Shown here in pieces: positions 1 through 12,660 of a DNA stretch of 64,000 bases. The first letter of the stretch is position 1, and each line of letters begins with the position of its first letter. The notes beneath the pieces are model-generated. The model worked only from the letters and a program-made list of their open reading frames with translations, searched no databases and was not told the origin of the DNA. A program made the translations under genes and the position numbers. Source of the DNA: Ustulina deusta (lineage: Eukaryota; Ascomycota; Sordariomycetes; Xylariales; Xylariaceae); NCBI GenBank assembly GCA_023159155.1, contig JAJNNX010000023.1, forward strand, positions 620,001 to 684,000, written 5' to 3'.

Positions 1-2830
1 ATCAGCAACCAAACTACACGTGTACAGTAAGGGTGTTCCAATGTGACTAATTTTAGACGGAGCGAACTTCGGCTTGCTAGAGTTCCAATCACCTGCGCTC
101 ACGCGCGTATTGTTAGATTGGAGTGACACCGACATGTAAAGTACTAGTAGGTAATAGATATTCTACCTACACTACTACGGCTTCAGTCCGACTGCCCGGA
201 GCTTACCGAGCCGTTCACCTCGTCATCTAATTTGCCTGTACCCTATCCCTACTCGTATAGGGAAAGATGGGAATCCTTCCTGCTACTGCTGACACTATGG
301 CTGCACTAGGCTTCTTCTCCCGCACGTTCCTCGCTTGCCTACAGTGGCGTAGTGTCCGGTAGCAGCAGTGGTCTGAAATGAACCGAGTAACCATTTCGAG
401 GGGAGTCGATCACGATTTGTGTGTATATCGAGGAGTTTGTTACTCGGCATGTATCCTACGAAATGAGCGGTAACAAGTGACTGTAAACGGATTCTTGCTC
501 TATATTGCTACTATTTGATTGCAAATTGAATAGATGCTTGAGCTAATTTCATCTTCTTCCGTTATCTGCCATTGTAAGTGGTTGAGCAGGTAACGGAATT
601 GGCTGCTACAACGCGTCCATGAAGGATGCCTGGGGCAAATACCCTACATTATCCGAATACATTTTGTCGAGAACCTTTGTTCTGAATGAGGCGACAATTC
701 GGCAGATTCTCTGTGTCTGCCCCCGCGTAGTGTACGTGTAGATATACCTACCTGGTAGTGTTGCGAGTGCCCAGAGAAGTGCGCACCATTTTGAAGCATA
801 CCTACTAGGTCCGTTATACCCGGAGCTCTCACGGTTGAGAAGTATATGTCTACTAGGTAGTGTAGTACTTGGATCCCTAGTATACACGGCGCTCCACTCG
901 AACCTATCCAGCAGGGGTAGAGCTGAAGCTGACGTCCCAGCCCAAGGTGCTGGATCTCACTAGGTAGGTCGCAGACCTGGTTTGAATGGTTCGAATGCAG
1001 CAATATCCCAGGCAGAGTGGTATTGCCAGTACTAGCGAAGGGATCCCCATATTTAGCCTGGTCAGCGGCCAGTCCGCCACTCGTGGTCTCCAGGGTGCCG
1101 AGGTTGCCCCTGAAGAAAGGTTGACATTTTCCCTGTCGGATTTTCGCTTCCTCAACCGCCCTGGCAGCCGTATCACGACATCTTCACGTGGCTCTGATTA
1201 CAACCCGGCCGCTCTGTCGAGCTAGTCAACATTCTGTAGTGTCGGTAATGAAGCACCAGTGCATAGTCGCGGTTCTAGACATCCTACACGACATGGTAGT
1301 GGTCGTCGGCTGCTGTAGTGTAGGTACACTACAAGCTAATCACGGCTTAATCACGGCTGGGGGCCATCAGGTACATATGTACGTACTTGTATACCTACCT
1401 CTAAATGTGGGTACATCAATGCGATGCTTGAACACCACTGGGCAGGCAGTATTACCAAGTGGCAGCATCAGAACAAATGTAGAGTTTTTTTCTTCGTCTG
1501 TAACACTTGACTGTAGTGACACATATCTGTTTACATTACATGTACGATGGAATATCTCGTATTGCAACCTTCTAGCCCTTTGTCGAGCTATATGTATACA
1601 CTATCCTCCCGAGCATAGCCTGCAGGTGGCGATTGAGATGACACGCAACTTATTTACACTACCCATTGCACACTACAAGCACAACAGGGCTTAGAGACAA
1701 AGACAATAGTAGTGTCTATAGTATTGCTGTTTGGTAAATAATACTATTTTATATAGTAAAGCCGTACTACACATATAAAAAACAAGAGTAAAGATTTACG
1801 CAATTAAGTTATTAACAACACTATATTTCTAGTATAAGTGCAAAGCACTAAGAAATGTACATTTAAATGTTCAAAATATAGCATTTCCAATCTACTTACA
1901 CACATCTAGACTACGCTGCATTAGTATGCGGTGAGTCTTTAATAGTAGTACCATAGTGGTAGAGTTTATAACCAACCAACAACCGGCCTACCTCTGTTGT
2001 CCACACGGGCTACTTCCGCTCAAGCCGGAGCAGTCGCTGTTGCTACTTATAGCTAAGCAGAATATGAGGTACATTATCTTAGCGTACCCAAGTGTATCAG
2101 GAATGCCGTGTAAGCCCGATTTTATTGCGTGGGAGCACTCGATATTGCCATGTATTACCTTATCGGGTATGGTATCGGCCGAACTGCTTATACAGTATCG
2201 ACTTCAACCTCCTCACACACGGTGTAATTGCTGGACAGTCTGTCGAGTTCTGCGGCTATCATTTTTAATTTTTCATATACCTACCACACTACCAGGTACT
2301 GCATCATTCTGACCCTTATTCTTGTAGTGTATTATCTCTAGCTCGACTGTCCATCATCGGTAGCGCTGTATTCCCTAAGGCGTGAACACTGCCTTGCAAC
2401 CGCATTCGCAAAATACATGTTGTCTATCCTCTATTCTACCACAAGTATGTAGTGCACAGTACCTTAGATAGTAAATGTACCTTATCTTCTCCTTTTATTC
2501 CCCGTTCTCCATCCCCCCCACTGTCTGCACCTTGTCAGATTTGCATCTCAGTTCATGTAGTGTACATGTATGTACAGGAGTATATGTATACATAGTAGGT
2601 ATAGGTATAGCAGAGGTAGTGTAGCATGTACACATCATATACTACCTAGTAGTAGTGTAGCCAGAACGAGTCGGCACCCCTGTGGTACCGTAGTGTATGT
2701 ATATATTCCACCACAAGGAAACAGCCGTCTCTGGTCCAAAACGAGCCCCCTGTCCCGAGCTACACTACACCTCCACTAAGGTAGGCACTCCAGTGCAGTT
2801 GCCCCTGTCCCTTGGCTATGTAAGTACCTA
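1..2830. repeat. Gene-free region dense in the octamer GTAGTGTA
   Basis: No plausible coding frame is seen. The octamer GTAGTGTA occurs exactly at 727, 857, 1315, 2324, 2557, 2616, 2652 and 2690. Its reverse complement TACACTAC occurs at 168, 1325, 1655 and 2761. Twelve copies of an 8-mer in 2.8 kb is far above chance; elsewhere I noticed only isolated copies (36511, 53550, 19531). Some copies are paired into inverted repeats (1315-1332; 2555-2569). The region may be a degraded repeat family, a nest of miniature elements, or low-complexity drift. I cannot assign a function. Confidence 0.6.
1315..1332. repeat. Perfect 8-bp inverted repeat with 2-bp spacer
   Basis: GTAGTGTA, GG, TACACTAC is read directly from the sequence. 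The arms are the two orientations of the octamer that is enriched through the first 2.8 kb, so the dyad is probably part of that repeat rather than an isolated operator. Confidence 0.7.
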
Positions 2831-5800
2831 GGTAGGTCGCGCACTTAAGGTCGCGCACTTAATGTACCTGAGTATCGTGGAAATGGTGTGCACTGCCATG
2901 CTATAGTATGCTATGTAGGTAGAGTAAACCTGCATTGGATGGGACAGGCGACTGGGTCCTTACTCCCGACGCGAGTTCTTCAGTCCATCGTCCGTTCCCG
3001 TCAACGATCTGTCACCCATCTAAGCTTACATACTAACTAACCTAGGTACACTAGATACAGTAGCGTGGTTCGCCCAAGAACCACTCCACTCCACTCTCTT
3101 CCTAGACGTTCCTGCAAACCCCCTTGTGCCAACCTCATCATCCTGGTAAAAACCGTTGAAAAAGGCGCGCTTCGTCTGCTTGGTACGTACCTTGATATCA
3201 AACCCTCCAACATACATCATTTGAGACATTCAACTTCCTCGACAAGATCGACTTCACTCGCAAATCTCATCACTACGGCATCACTACAGCATGCTCGCAA
3301 GACACTTGTGAGCCAGCCGAAATAGATTACGCGACCGACAGCCGCTGCCATTTTCCACCGGACGTATCTCCTACGGCACTCTTCGCCACTTTCCCTGTCT
3401 TGTGCCGTGAGTGTTTCAACCCAGGTTACATTTGGCGAAACAGCCAAACTTGAACACAACCCGAAAGCTCGACATTATCGATCGCCCTGATGATAAAGAT
3501 AGAGATATCTCTCGAGCCTCCGCGTCACCAGTTAAATAGTGCCGCCGTCCGAGTAAAACTTCAACTTGCCCCCGATATTCATCTCATCGTCAAATTTCTA
3601 TCTTCCCCCCTCGCGTCCTGAAAGTACTTCGAAGAGGAAGAAGGAGAAGAAGAAAAAGAAGAAGAAAAGACAGGATCAGCTGTTGTTGTCCTCAACTGGT
3701 AACCGCTCAGGTATTCCCCAATCTTTTTTTTCTTGTTCCCGTCGTTTTATTTCTTTTAGTTAAGCTTCATTTACTTTCCGATGTTGTACGAAACGCAATG
3801 CTGGCTGGCGTGTTATTTCTGCGCACGGCATACCCCAAGCCAGACGGGAAACTGTCGTCGCTCGCTTCGCCATTGGTCTGTGTGTGTTGTGTGCGCTCTG
3901 AGAGAGTGCAACTGCGTGTACGCCATAACCTCTTCGACCTACCAAAACGCTTTCCCAGTCAAATCAGCCTGCAGAGAACCCAAAGGCCCTTGCAGAACAA
4001 CACGGCGCCATTTGTTTCGTATCGCCTCAGATCGATATGAATGGAATCCTTCTTTCCGTGCGCAACTAACTCGCTTCGTCGCCCTCATCGTGGCCCGGTG
4101 TCCTTTTTATCTCTGGTCGCGGTGAACTAATTGAAAGGAGATGCAGATTAACCGTCTTCTACCATATTTTCTCCCAGACCACCCTACCACGATTATCCTG
4201 TTTCGACTCTCGTCTCTTCTCGGATCTGCCTGAGCTTGCCAATTCCGATCAACGTCTTTTGTCATTGCGTTCTGCATTTTCTCCACAACCATTGCGAGAA
4301 GTTTGTAAGCGATGAGATTTACTATATTCATTTTCTTTTCTTTTCTTTAATGGCACTTGTGTGTTTCATTCTCAAGCTCTTGCACGCTTTCGCAGCTCCT
4401 CTCTACCGTAAGATGGACCTCCCCTGTTGAGACAGGGGAAACTGCCCTAGGCACTGCCCCATGCCCTTGTATCATGCATGAGACCTGGGCCCAACAGCAC
4501 TACTTGCGTTACGGCGCTCCTAAGAATACCTCCTACTGCATGGCAGGCGACTAGGTACCTCGGCCAAGAGAAACAGGGGCCGGATATTCGTCCCATCCCT
4601 ACGCTAAATCGCATGGCGCATTGCTGCAATGAAGCAACTCACATGGCGGTGATATCTAAACGGCTTGGATGCAGCACTGCTCACTTCTATTGACTGTAGT
4701 TGCTCTGCTGATAACGACAATTACTGAACTGATGATTTCCGTTAGATGTTGCTCTTTTTCTACTTGATACCTTGTCGTCCCTATCCCGACTATCCGATTT
4801 TGCGCCTTTCGCCAGCTCTACACACTTCGTTGAAGAGGTAGTTCAGCTCGACTCATGCCGAGCGAAGTCAACATACCAAGTAAGACCGTGATAATTGGCG
4901 ACCCGCATCCAGTACCATTCGCACTACCAATACACGGGTACGCACGTACATATCTGAAAAGCTAGATCACACACAGGGACGTTGGACCCAATAGATTCTG
5001 GATCTTATCCCGATATCCGTCATCCTCACCTCCCGTTTGCAGGATATCATCTCCACATAAGCAACCTGCAAGGCATTCTGCGTTACGACCACTCTCGCTC
5101 GTAGCTAACTCGGGACCTTTCTATATTGGCGTCACACCGAACAGAAGCAAGGCAGTCGGCAAGCTGTTTTCATCTCGATACGCGCCTAGTCAAAAACCTT
5201 GACGTAGTTGTAAGTTGCGTGAACGTTTCTATTCTGGACGGGTTGTACATGACGATAAATGTTGAGCTGACAGATGATGATGTGTAGTAGAGGTTTAGAG
5301 TATACGATCCGGCTCGTTTTGATTGGCAACGAGTCAATCTTGTTCAGAGCGCTGTCGCAAGACGTAAAAACCGAGGTACGACCATCTCATTTCCACATTA
5401 CCACCAGACCGGTCTCTGTGGCAGAGGTGTGATTCCTCGAGCCACGTGTATACCTATCTATACCGCCGGTACCTTTGTTCAGAGGTTCCCTTGCAATGAT
5501 CTACTTGAACGACCCTGTCTGCCACGCCTTCATATTCTCTCTCGTATCTATGATTGAGGCATCCCCTCTACGCCTCACCTATCTTCATCTTCTCACAGCT
5601 TCGGAGACTGCCCAGAACATCATCTCAAGTGATAGTGTTGTCTATCTGTTTCCAGGCCTTCAATTTTTCTTTTAATTTTTTTTTCTTTTAAAATTACTGA
5701 ATGATAAGCCATTACAGCGCATCTGTTTTCCCTTCCTATCCAGCCACCCCTGCATCCACTGAACGCTACAGTCTAGCCCAGCCCAGTATATAGTAGGCGC

Positions 5801-8800
5801 GGGCGGGAGTGGTGTTAACCAGGTGCATAATATCCCGAGACTGGCCTAGTGCCTGTTCTGTTGGCTAAACAATACCCACCCATCACGCAAACCCTTACTT
5901 GCCTCCATCAGGTCCAGCCAGGTCCAGGTTCTGGTCCATACCCTGGCGACCGCCCTGGCTTTCCCAGCCCATTCTGGACGTGCAGCTTTTGCGCAATACA
6001 GCTCCTTATTTACACTATTATCGACGACCTCGTGGAAAACTCCGCTGTTTCCTTCAAATCGCATGGACTGATAGGTAGCTAGATTTGATCGCGAACCCTG
6101 GCCCGAGCCACGAGACATCGCCTGCATACTACGAGCAAAACAATAGCTCTAAAAAAAATAAAAAATAAAACCCCCCTTGGACGCTCTGAGACGAGAGGTG
6201 TCCTAGCACAGAACAGGTACCACCTTTTTGAGACGGGTCTACTTCAGCAGCACAATCCGGGCCACGAGGAAGACTCGGGTCCCGCAAATACGGTCCCTCC
6301 TTCGTTCCCCCCACTCGGATTTGTCACCCCAGCACATGCGACAAGCAGCTCACAACGTGCAACCGTTGTGCAGCTCCCGTGAAGCAATACGCAGACCGCT
6401 ATTAGCTAGGACACGATTACCTATTGTATTGCATACCATACCAAACGGAAGTCGAGCGCCTGTGCCTAAATTTCTAAGGTACGTATCAAGTCTTAGTCCT
6501 GTTTCTACGTCTCCTTGTATGTCTCTTTCTGTTCGCCAGTACACAATGGCGGTTGTCTTCTCTTATTATTCGATTTTGTCGCTGCCTTGTTGCGACCCGC
6601 TAGAGGCACTCCAGATTGGCGCCAATCGCAATGCAATTTCGGCAGCTCTCAGCTGAAAAGGTACTCGCATGAGTGAATTCATGCGAAGATATTTTGTGCT
6701 CTCTCTCTGTCTGTCTCTTTTTTTTAGCCCTTGCGTTTAATTTCTCTTCACGTTATCGAGACCCACTTCTATTTATAATCATTTTCCCACTCCATATCCT
6801 GGTCACTGGCACTGTCGCGTGCATTTCGTTGCTGATGGTTGTATATCTAATCCTTTCTTCATGATAGCTGTCGTGGTTTCTGTTTATCGTTTCCTGTAGC
6901 TTCATCGTAAACATCGGTTGACCCAGCGTTGCTCTCATTGCGCGCAACCAGTCGAGAATCTTTTTATTTATTTATTTATTGACGGTAAGTGTCAACTTTA
7001 TAGTTAGGAATGTTCCGAACTCTATTTTCCTTCCCTGAAACATTATCCCTTGGAAAGCATACCACGCGGATTTTAGACCAAGTCCCCCCTCCCATTGCCA
7101 TGGTCATCCTTGTCTGTGTTGAAGGTCGCGCGTGTTCGCGACAGCTTTTCGCGATGGGTGGCTGTGGCAGTCAACGGTCACCCCTACGCGAACCAATGTG
7201 GAGAATGGCTTTACGAATCATGGATCATGGCTGTATAGCTGGGTAGCTAATGTTGTTCTTCAGAAAACGCGCCGAGATCGAACGGCAATGATTATGAAGA
7301 TGGCACAACACCGGCAGGCCCCGAGCCCCTATGTGAAGGAGGAACATCATAGCGATCCTGTGAGTTTATATTCTTCTATTTCAGCGCTGTTGCTGTATAT
7401 ATGATTGCATTGCTTTCGAACTTGGATTCTTTTTCTTCCCATTGCCGATGACCATCCTCCATTCAGGGGTGGACTCTGCCAAGCGGATTAGAGCTGAGGC
7501 CTATCTGCATGGCTACGGGTGACGGGTGCGGTTTTTCAGCCTCAAGTGTGCGCTGCCGTGGGTTGCAGGCCAGCAAAACCCTTGCTCTATCAAACACCCG
7601 AACAAGCACATTCACCTCATGGCCGGACACTGCTTCGAGAAAATTCGCAGGGAAGTTGTAAGCTTGCCCAGGTCAAGACTCGACCAGCGTCAACGGGAAT
7701 TGCAGGGGAGCGATGTGTTTCACAGCGACCAGGGGGTCACCGGGGTTGCCTAGGATTGCCGGGGGGGCGATGCTTGGGTCCTACTGGGGAGGGGTGTTCT
7801 GTATTTCTCCCCTTCTGGAACAACAAGGCATGATTGTGGGCTGCTTATTTAGCGTGGTCGCCATAACACCTCAAGCCTGGCGGACTGGTGACTGGTCAGG
7901 GCCAGGGCCGCCCATCCATCTCATCTAGTCTCATTTTCCCTGATCTCGACCTACTGCGGTACAGAGTACCTAGGTACATACATATGTACCTCGCGTTAGT
8001 TGCAGGCGGGGCATGGCGGCCGACAGCCAACCACTCATTTTGCAGTGGTCGGCACTCCCAGATGCACTGTCCGCCACTCCCACTCCTGCTCCATCCACAG
8101 TACGACCGCGTCCAGATTCCGCCAGACCACGCACATCAGCTCGTTGAAACAACCAACGCTTGTCCGAGCTCAGGTTTACGGTGCCAATCGAAAAGCGATC
8201 ACCAGTCGTCGTGCGTTCGGGACAGCACCAGCCACATCCACATACCGAAACTCACCAGCAGCACTTGCAAGTCCTCTATTGTCTGTGCAGACGAGCGTTT
8301 CGGGATAATTATCCTCACAACGTACCGAAGCTGCTTCGAAATGAGCCAGCACTCCGAGTGTGCTGTTGTTTGCGCCCATGCCAAATGCGGTCTGGCAACG
8401 TCAGCACACTCATCAATCATGCGACCTCCCACCTTCACCATGGTGCTTAGACCTCTGTTTCCCACATCTGCCTGTCGCTTAGAATTTATGGTGCGGTGTT
8501 TTGACAGCACTGTTCGAACTCGAATATCCTCCATCGCGGCTACAGCTTTTATGGGCACAGTCAGTCAGCCACATTTTGCAAACATTTGCAACAAGCAAAG
8601 CGAGTAGTCCCGAACAGCAAGAACACCACCAACGGGAGAACACGTTTGTGCTTGATGATGCAAGCGCAAATGAGACTCGGTGGGACTGAACCCGATTCTC
8701 CAACAAGTAGAGTCAACCATGAGACCTGGAGCAATCAATCGCGACCTCCACAGTGTTTGTTCTATTTTGATACTCAGACACGCTGTGAGCCACCCCGAGG

Positions 8801-9871
8801 ATATGGGTAACCAGACCGACTAAGAACAGGCTAGCGGAGTACGTACAGCAGCATTGTGCTGTAGACTAAACCTGCTTTCAACTGGGATCCAAACAAAGTA
8901 CCTACAAAAGCGCGCCACGCTTGGTCCCACGCCGCCCAGGATTCCGCCGAAGTACAGGTACTTGTGGTAGACACACCGCCTTGCACCTCCTCGAGCTCCC
9001 CCCCCTGCTGTCTTGGCTTGCCCGGAATAGAGTGCCTCATTGGGTATTCAATTCCTACTTAGTCCTCTCAGCGCCGTTGTCATTGGCCTCTTCATCTACG
9101 GTGCCAAAGCCCCCAGTCACTTTTTCGTCCATGTATTGTCCCACACCTTGATCCGTTCACACCCTCTTGAAGAAAATCTCCATCTTCGATTTCTCTTCAC
9201 ATTTGCTCTAGTGCAAACTTCGCATGCGCTGCTCGCCCCTTCATACAGTCCTACATCATTTCTTCTGCTCAGCCTGGGGACACTCTTGGTACCTAACCGA
9301 GCTCTCTTAATGCGAGTGGATCAAGCCTCACTTGCTTTCGAGGCGTATCCTTACCTGATGTTCTCTTCCCTGCCGTTTCTTCTTACACCCCAAATATTAT
9401 AGGACCCTCGCGCCTTGGACTCTCACTGCAAATATTTTGTTACCCTTGGCAACTTCATGTTCACTCTTCGCTCTTTAACCTGGTAGTTTCCTCGATCCTC
9501 TCTGTCTGAGGAAGGAAGCCAAAAAAAAAAATTTTGGTCTGTGAACCTAGTCGGGGAATCTCCAGACTTCCGGGCCCCCCTTCCAGTTCCTATCCACTCC
9601 TCTCCCAAAGGAGCAATTAGCTGGTTTTCGCTTGCTGGTACTGCATCTCTTCCTCTGACAATATGCTTCTTGACCCCTGGTTTTATAACCCAGAGCTCCC
9701 CCCGTCGACTCACAAGCCTTACCCGCAGCACCTCATTATCAGGGATGGTCGAAGTTCCCTAGACCCTGACAGTAGTACCACAAAATCACCTTAGATATCA
9801 GCCCGATCAACTTGTTAACTTTTCATGTTTGTCACTACTATTTGACTTTGGCCGATGGGAATTCAGAACTA
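2831..9871. other. Seven-kb gene-free region, probable promoter/leader of the downstream regulator
   Basis: I find no frame with convincing protein composition on either strand. Long open frames such as those near 7888-8607 and 9040-9402 have erratic Cys/His/Ser-rich or pyrimidine-driven hydrophobic composition, and several lack an ATG. The stretch is rich in CT tracts typical of fungal promoters and 5' leaders and has a purine tract at 3630-3670. Multi-kilobase upstream regions with long, upstream-ORF-bearing leaders are known for fungal developmental and morphogenetic regulators. That this one serves the gene at 9872 is inference. A non-coding RNA cannot be excluded. Confidence 0.4.
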
Positions 9872-12660
9872 ATGGTTGTCACATCTATGCAGCATCACCC
9901 CCACTCTCAGGGTCCGGCGCCTCCCCAACATCTTCAACACACCCGACCTTCAAGCATCGTTCATCAGCAACATCACCAGGCCCCCTCGGCCCAGTCCCAG
10001 CATCCGTCGGCGTATTCGTCGCATTCCATACAGCCCTATCAGACGTCGAGTCACTCCGGGAACGCACAACACACCCAAGATATCCCATATTACGCCCATC
10101 AAAGTCCGTATAGTACCCCTGGCACAACCAGCGGATACACGTCCACAGGTGAGTCTTCGACGCGTCGCGTCGCCTCAAGATGGCTTCGCAAGTATTTGGA
10201 GTTGACGCTTTTATAGATACGTCCGATATGATGGCTGCAGCTCAGATGCCTCGACCGTACCCGCCGATTTATCATACACCACAGTCGAACTCCCCAGCCT
10301 CCGTCGCGTCGCCATCAGCCCATGAGCACCGAAGTATTTACGGACAACCTCCATCGCAATTACAACACCAATCGATGTACTATGGCGCACAACAACCGCA
10401 GTATTCGTCGATGCCACCGCAAGCACCATCACCGTATCAGCAACATGCGCAGCAACCCCATCAGTCAATGACGTCGCAGCCTAGCATGATGATGTCTCAG
10501 ACTGGTCCACAACATCAGATCCCCCAGCACGCCAGTCAGCATGCTCAGACAGGGATGACTGGCAGCCCGAGACATGCGAAGTTAGAACCTCAGATGACAC
10601 CACAATTGCAGCGGCCTGGCGCCGGTCCCTTGGGAACTCCTCAACCCAACCAGAATGGTGGGCAATTGTCGACACCTACAAGCTCTTCAACCCCAGGGAT
10701 CAATAACAACGCCGCGCCCGGTCCCATTCCAGCCACGACACCTTTGGTTGTTAGACAGGATAACAATGGGGTTCAATGGATCGCATTTGAATATTCGCGC
10801 GACAGGGTCAAAATGGAGTACACGATACGCTGCGACGTGGAATCTGTGAATACAGATGATCTCGGTGCCGATTTCAGGACAGAAAATTGCGTTTACCCCC
10901 GGGCTTGCTGTTCGAAGGATCAATATCGTGGAAATCGACTTCAATATGAGACCGAGTGCAATACAGTGGGGTGGGCTCTCGCTCAGCTGAACCCGTGTCT
11001 CCGGGGTAAAAGGGGTCTGATTCAACGAGCTGTGGACAGCTGGCGAAACAGCAATCAGGATCCCAGGCTACGAAGTCGCCGTGTGCGTCGTATGGCTAAG
11101 ATGAACAACCGAAAGACGGTTCAACCTCCTCATTCCACACACATACCTGGTCCCAGCGGTCCGACAGGGCTGTCAACACCTGGGGGTATAGGGCCCGGGT
11201 CTGCATCAACCCTAGGGAAGCCCGGAATGAGTAGTATGAGTTCACAGATGCATCATCATCATGCCCATGAAGGAAGTGCGCCAGGTGGAGGGGATGAAGT
11301 CGGTATGTACCAGATGTGATTGATGCATTGATGTTACAGTCACTACCATTGTCGTCGTTGTGATACCTCTTGTTATTATACGGTATAATCTACTTGGCTT
11401 TTGTTCGGGATGGATGCTTCTGATGTTTATATATTGGGCTTCGAAAGCCACTGGCGCGATGGGGAGCATAGGGAAAACTGGCACGATTTCTGTACAATAA
11501 CTAGTCGCCTTGGTTTGCTGGCGCGTTTGTCATTGTCCGGGCCCAAACGCTGCATGGCATCGTTCTGCATTCCGCTGCACAAACACACTTCGCGCACATA
11601 TCATCTCATCCACATATCATCGCAGTCTTGTACTACAGACCCCTTCCATTCCAAATCGCAATTGCATTGATTCTCGAAATGTCTAAATCCAACACACTAC
11701 CCCATTGCAACTGAGAGAAAGTTATGCTGATTCCCATGTCTCTTATAGGAGATGGAGAATATATGGATGAATCTCATCACCATCATCAGGCACCCGGAGG
11801 ACCGGGGTCGGGATCTGCAGAAGATGTCCGGCCATCCCATGTCTTTGCCGGGTATCCTCAGCAATACCCTAGTCATGCAACCTCAGGATCCTCCATGGCC
11901 CCCATGCATGACGGCCTTGGCGGCCCTCATCATGGTCCGATTGCCGCCAAGCGCCACAACCGAGAAGAAGAGGACGTTAATCCAGAGGGCCTATTTCCGG
12001 ACATCCCCGAATCTAAGAAGCGTAAGTTTATCCTTGTTGATGACAACAGACGCGGTGGTCGCCTACGTGTGCGTGTGCAATTAGAAGGGGTTGATACAAA
12101 GGAGATTCCCGATTCGTTCCGTAAGCGATCAGCAGTATTTCCACGCAGCTACTTCCCTCGTGAAATGCAGGATCCCCCACCAAGCGCAACTGGTAGTCGT
12201 TTTTTCGAAGATGATCTAAGTGATCATGATGTGGAAGTGGATGGTGGCCGGATGGGGCGCTCCAGGACAAACCGAACGAGAGACCGTGTCCTGGTCAAAG
12301 TCCCCATGGCCAACGGTATTGAAGGCGAAGTCGCCATACCGAGAATGAGAAACAGCAATCGTACCAAAGAAGTTCGATTAAACGACTTAGGCTTTCGAAT
12401 GGCCTGGCTCAACGGCCGACCTTTCGCGGGCCGAACCATCTTTATGCAACGAGCCCGTAAGTTTGATCGCTAATCATCTTCTCCAGATAGATCTTGCTAA
12501 TTCTGAAGTAGTTGATTGCTATCGTAATAAGACGCGGACTGCTGCCGAAAATGCTATGATGGACATCAAGACGTCGGCACCGCATTATGAGACGCGAGTT
12601 GGGAAGAGGAGATGGAACGAACGCATGGGCGCCGGTGAAAAGCCCGTTGATGACGTCTAG
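9872..12660 (+). CDS. Glutamine/histidine-rich putative transcription regulator, RfeF/RfeG-like
   Basis: Four exons: 9872-10148, 10217-11302, 11749-12456 and 12512-12660. All junctions are GT..AG and phases match, giving 739 aa. Residues 1-270 are low complexity (Gln, His, Pro, Ser). About 280-390 form a conserved-looking block starting WIAFEYSRDRVKMEY, with four cysteines and a basic end (RSRRVRRMAKMNNRK). His-rich linkers follow, then a basic KKRK motif (544-547, possible nuclear signal) and a second conserved block (LRVRVQLEGVDTKEIPDSFR). From memory this matches a fungus-specific family annotated as transcription factor RfeF/RfeG; its biochemical role is not established. ATG 9872 was chosen because it opens the low-complexity head; ATG 9887 is an alternative. 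The third intron-exon junction has a good branch site (GCTAAT). The 446-nt second intron is unusually long, and reading through it would end the protein four codons later. Confidence 0.85.

Noticed and set aside
7888..8607. 239-codon open frame on the plus strand
   Set aside because: Composition is erratic (Cys, His, Ser, Arg-rich), it has no domain or splice context, and several equally long frames overlap it on both strands.
9040..9402. 120-codon hydrophobic open frame resembling a membrane protein
   Set aside because: It starts with TTG, and the hydrophobicity follows from the CT-rich leader sequence (Leu, Ser, Phe codons).
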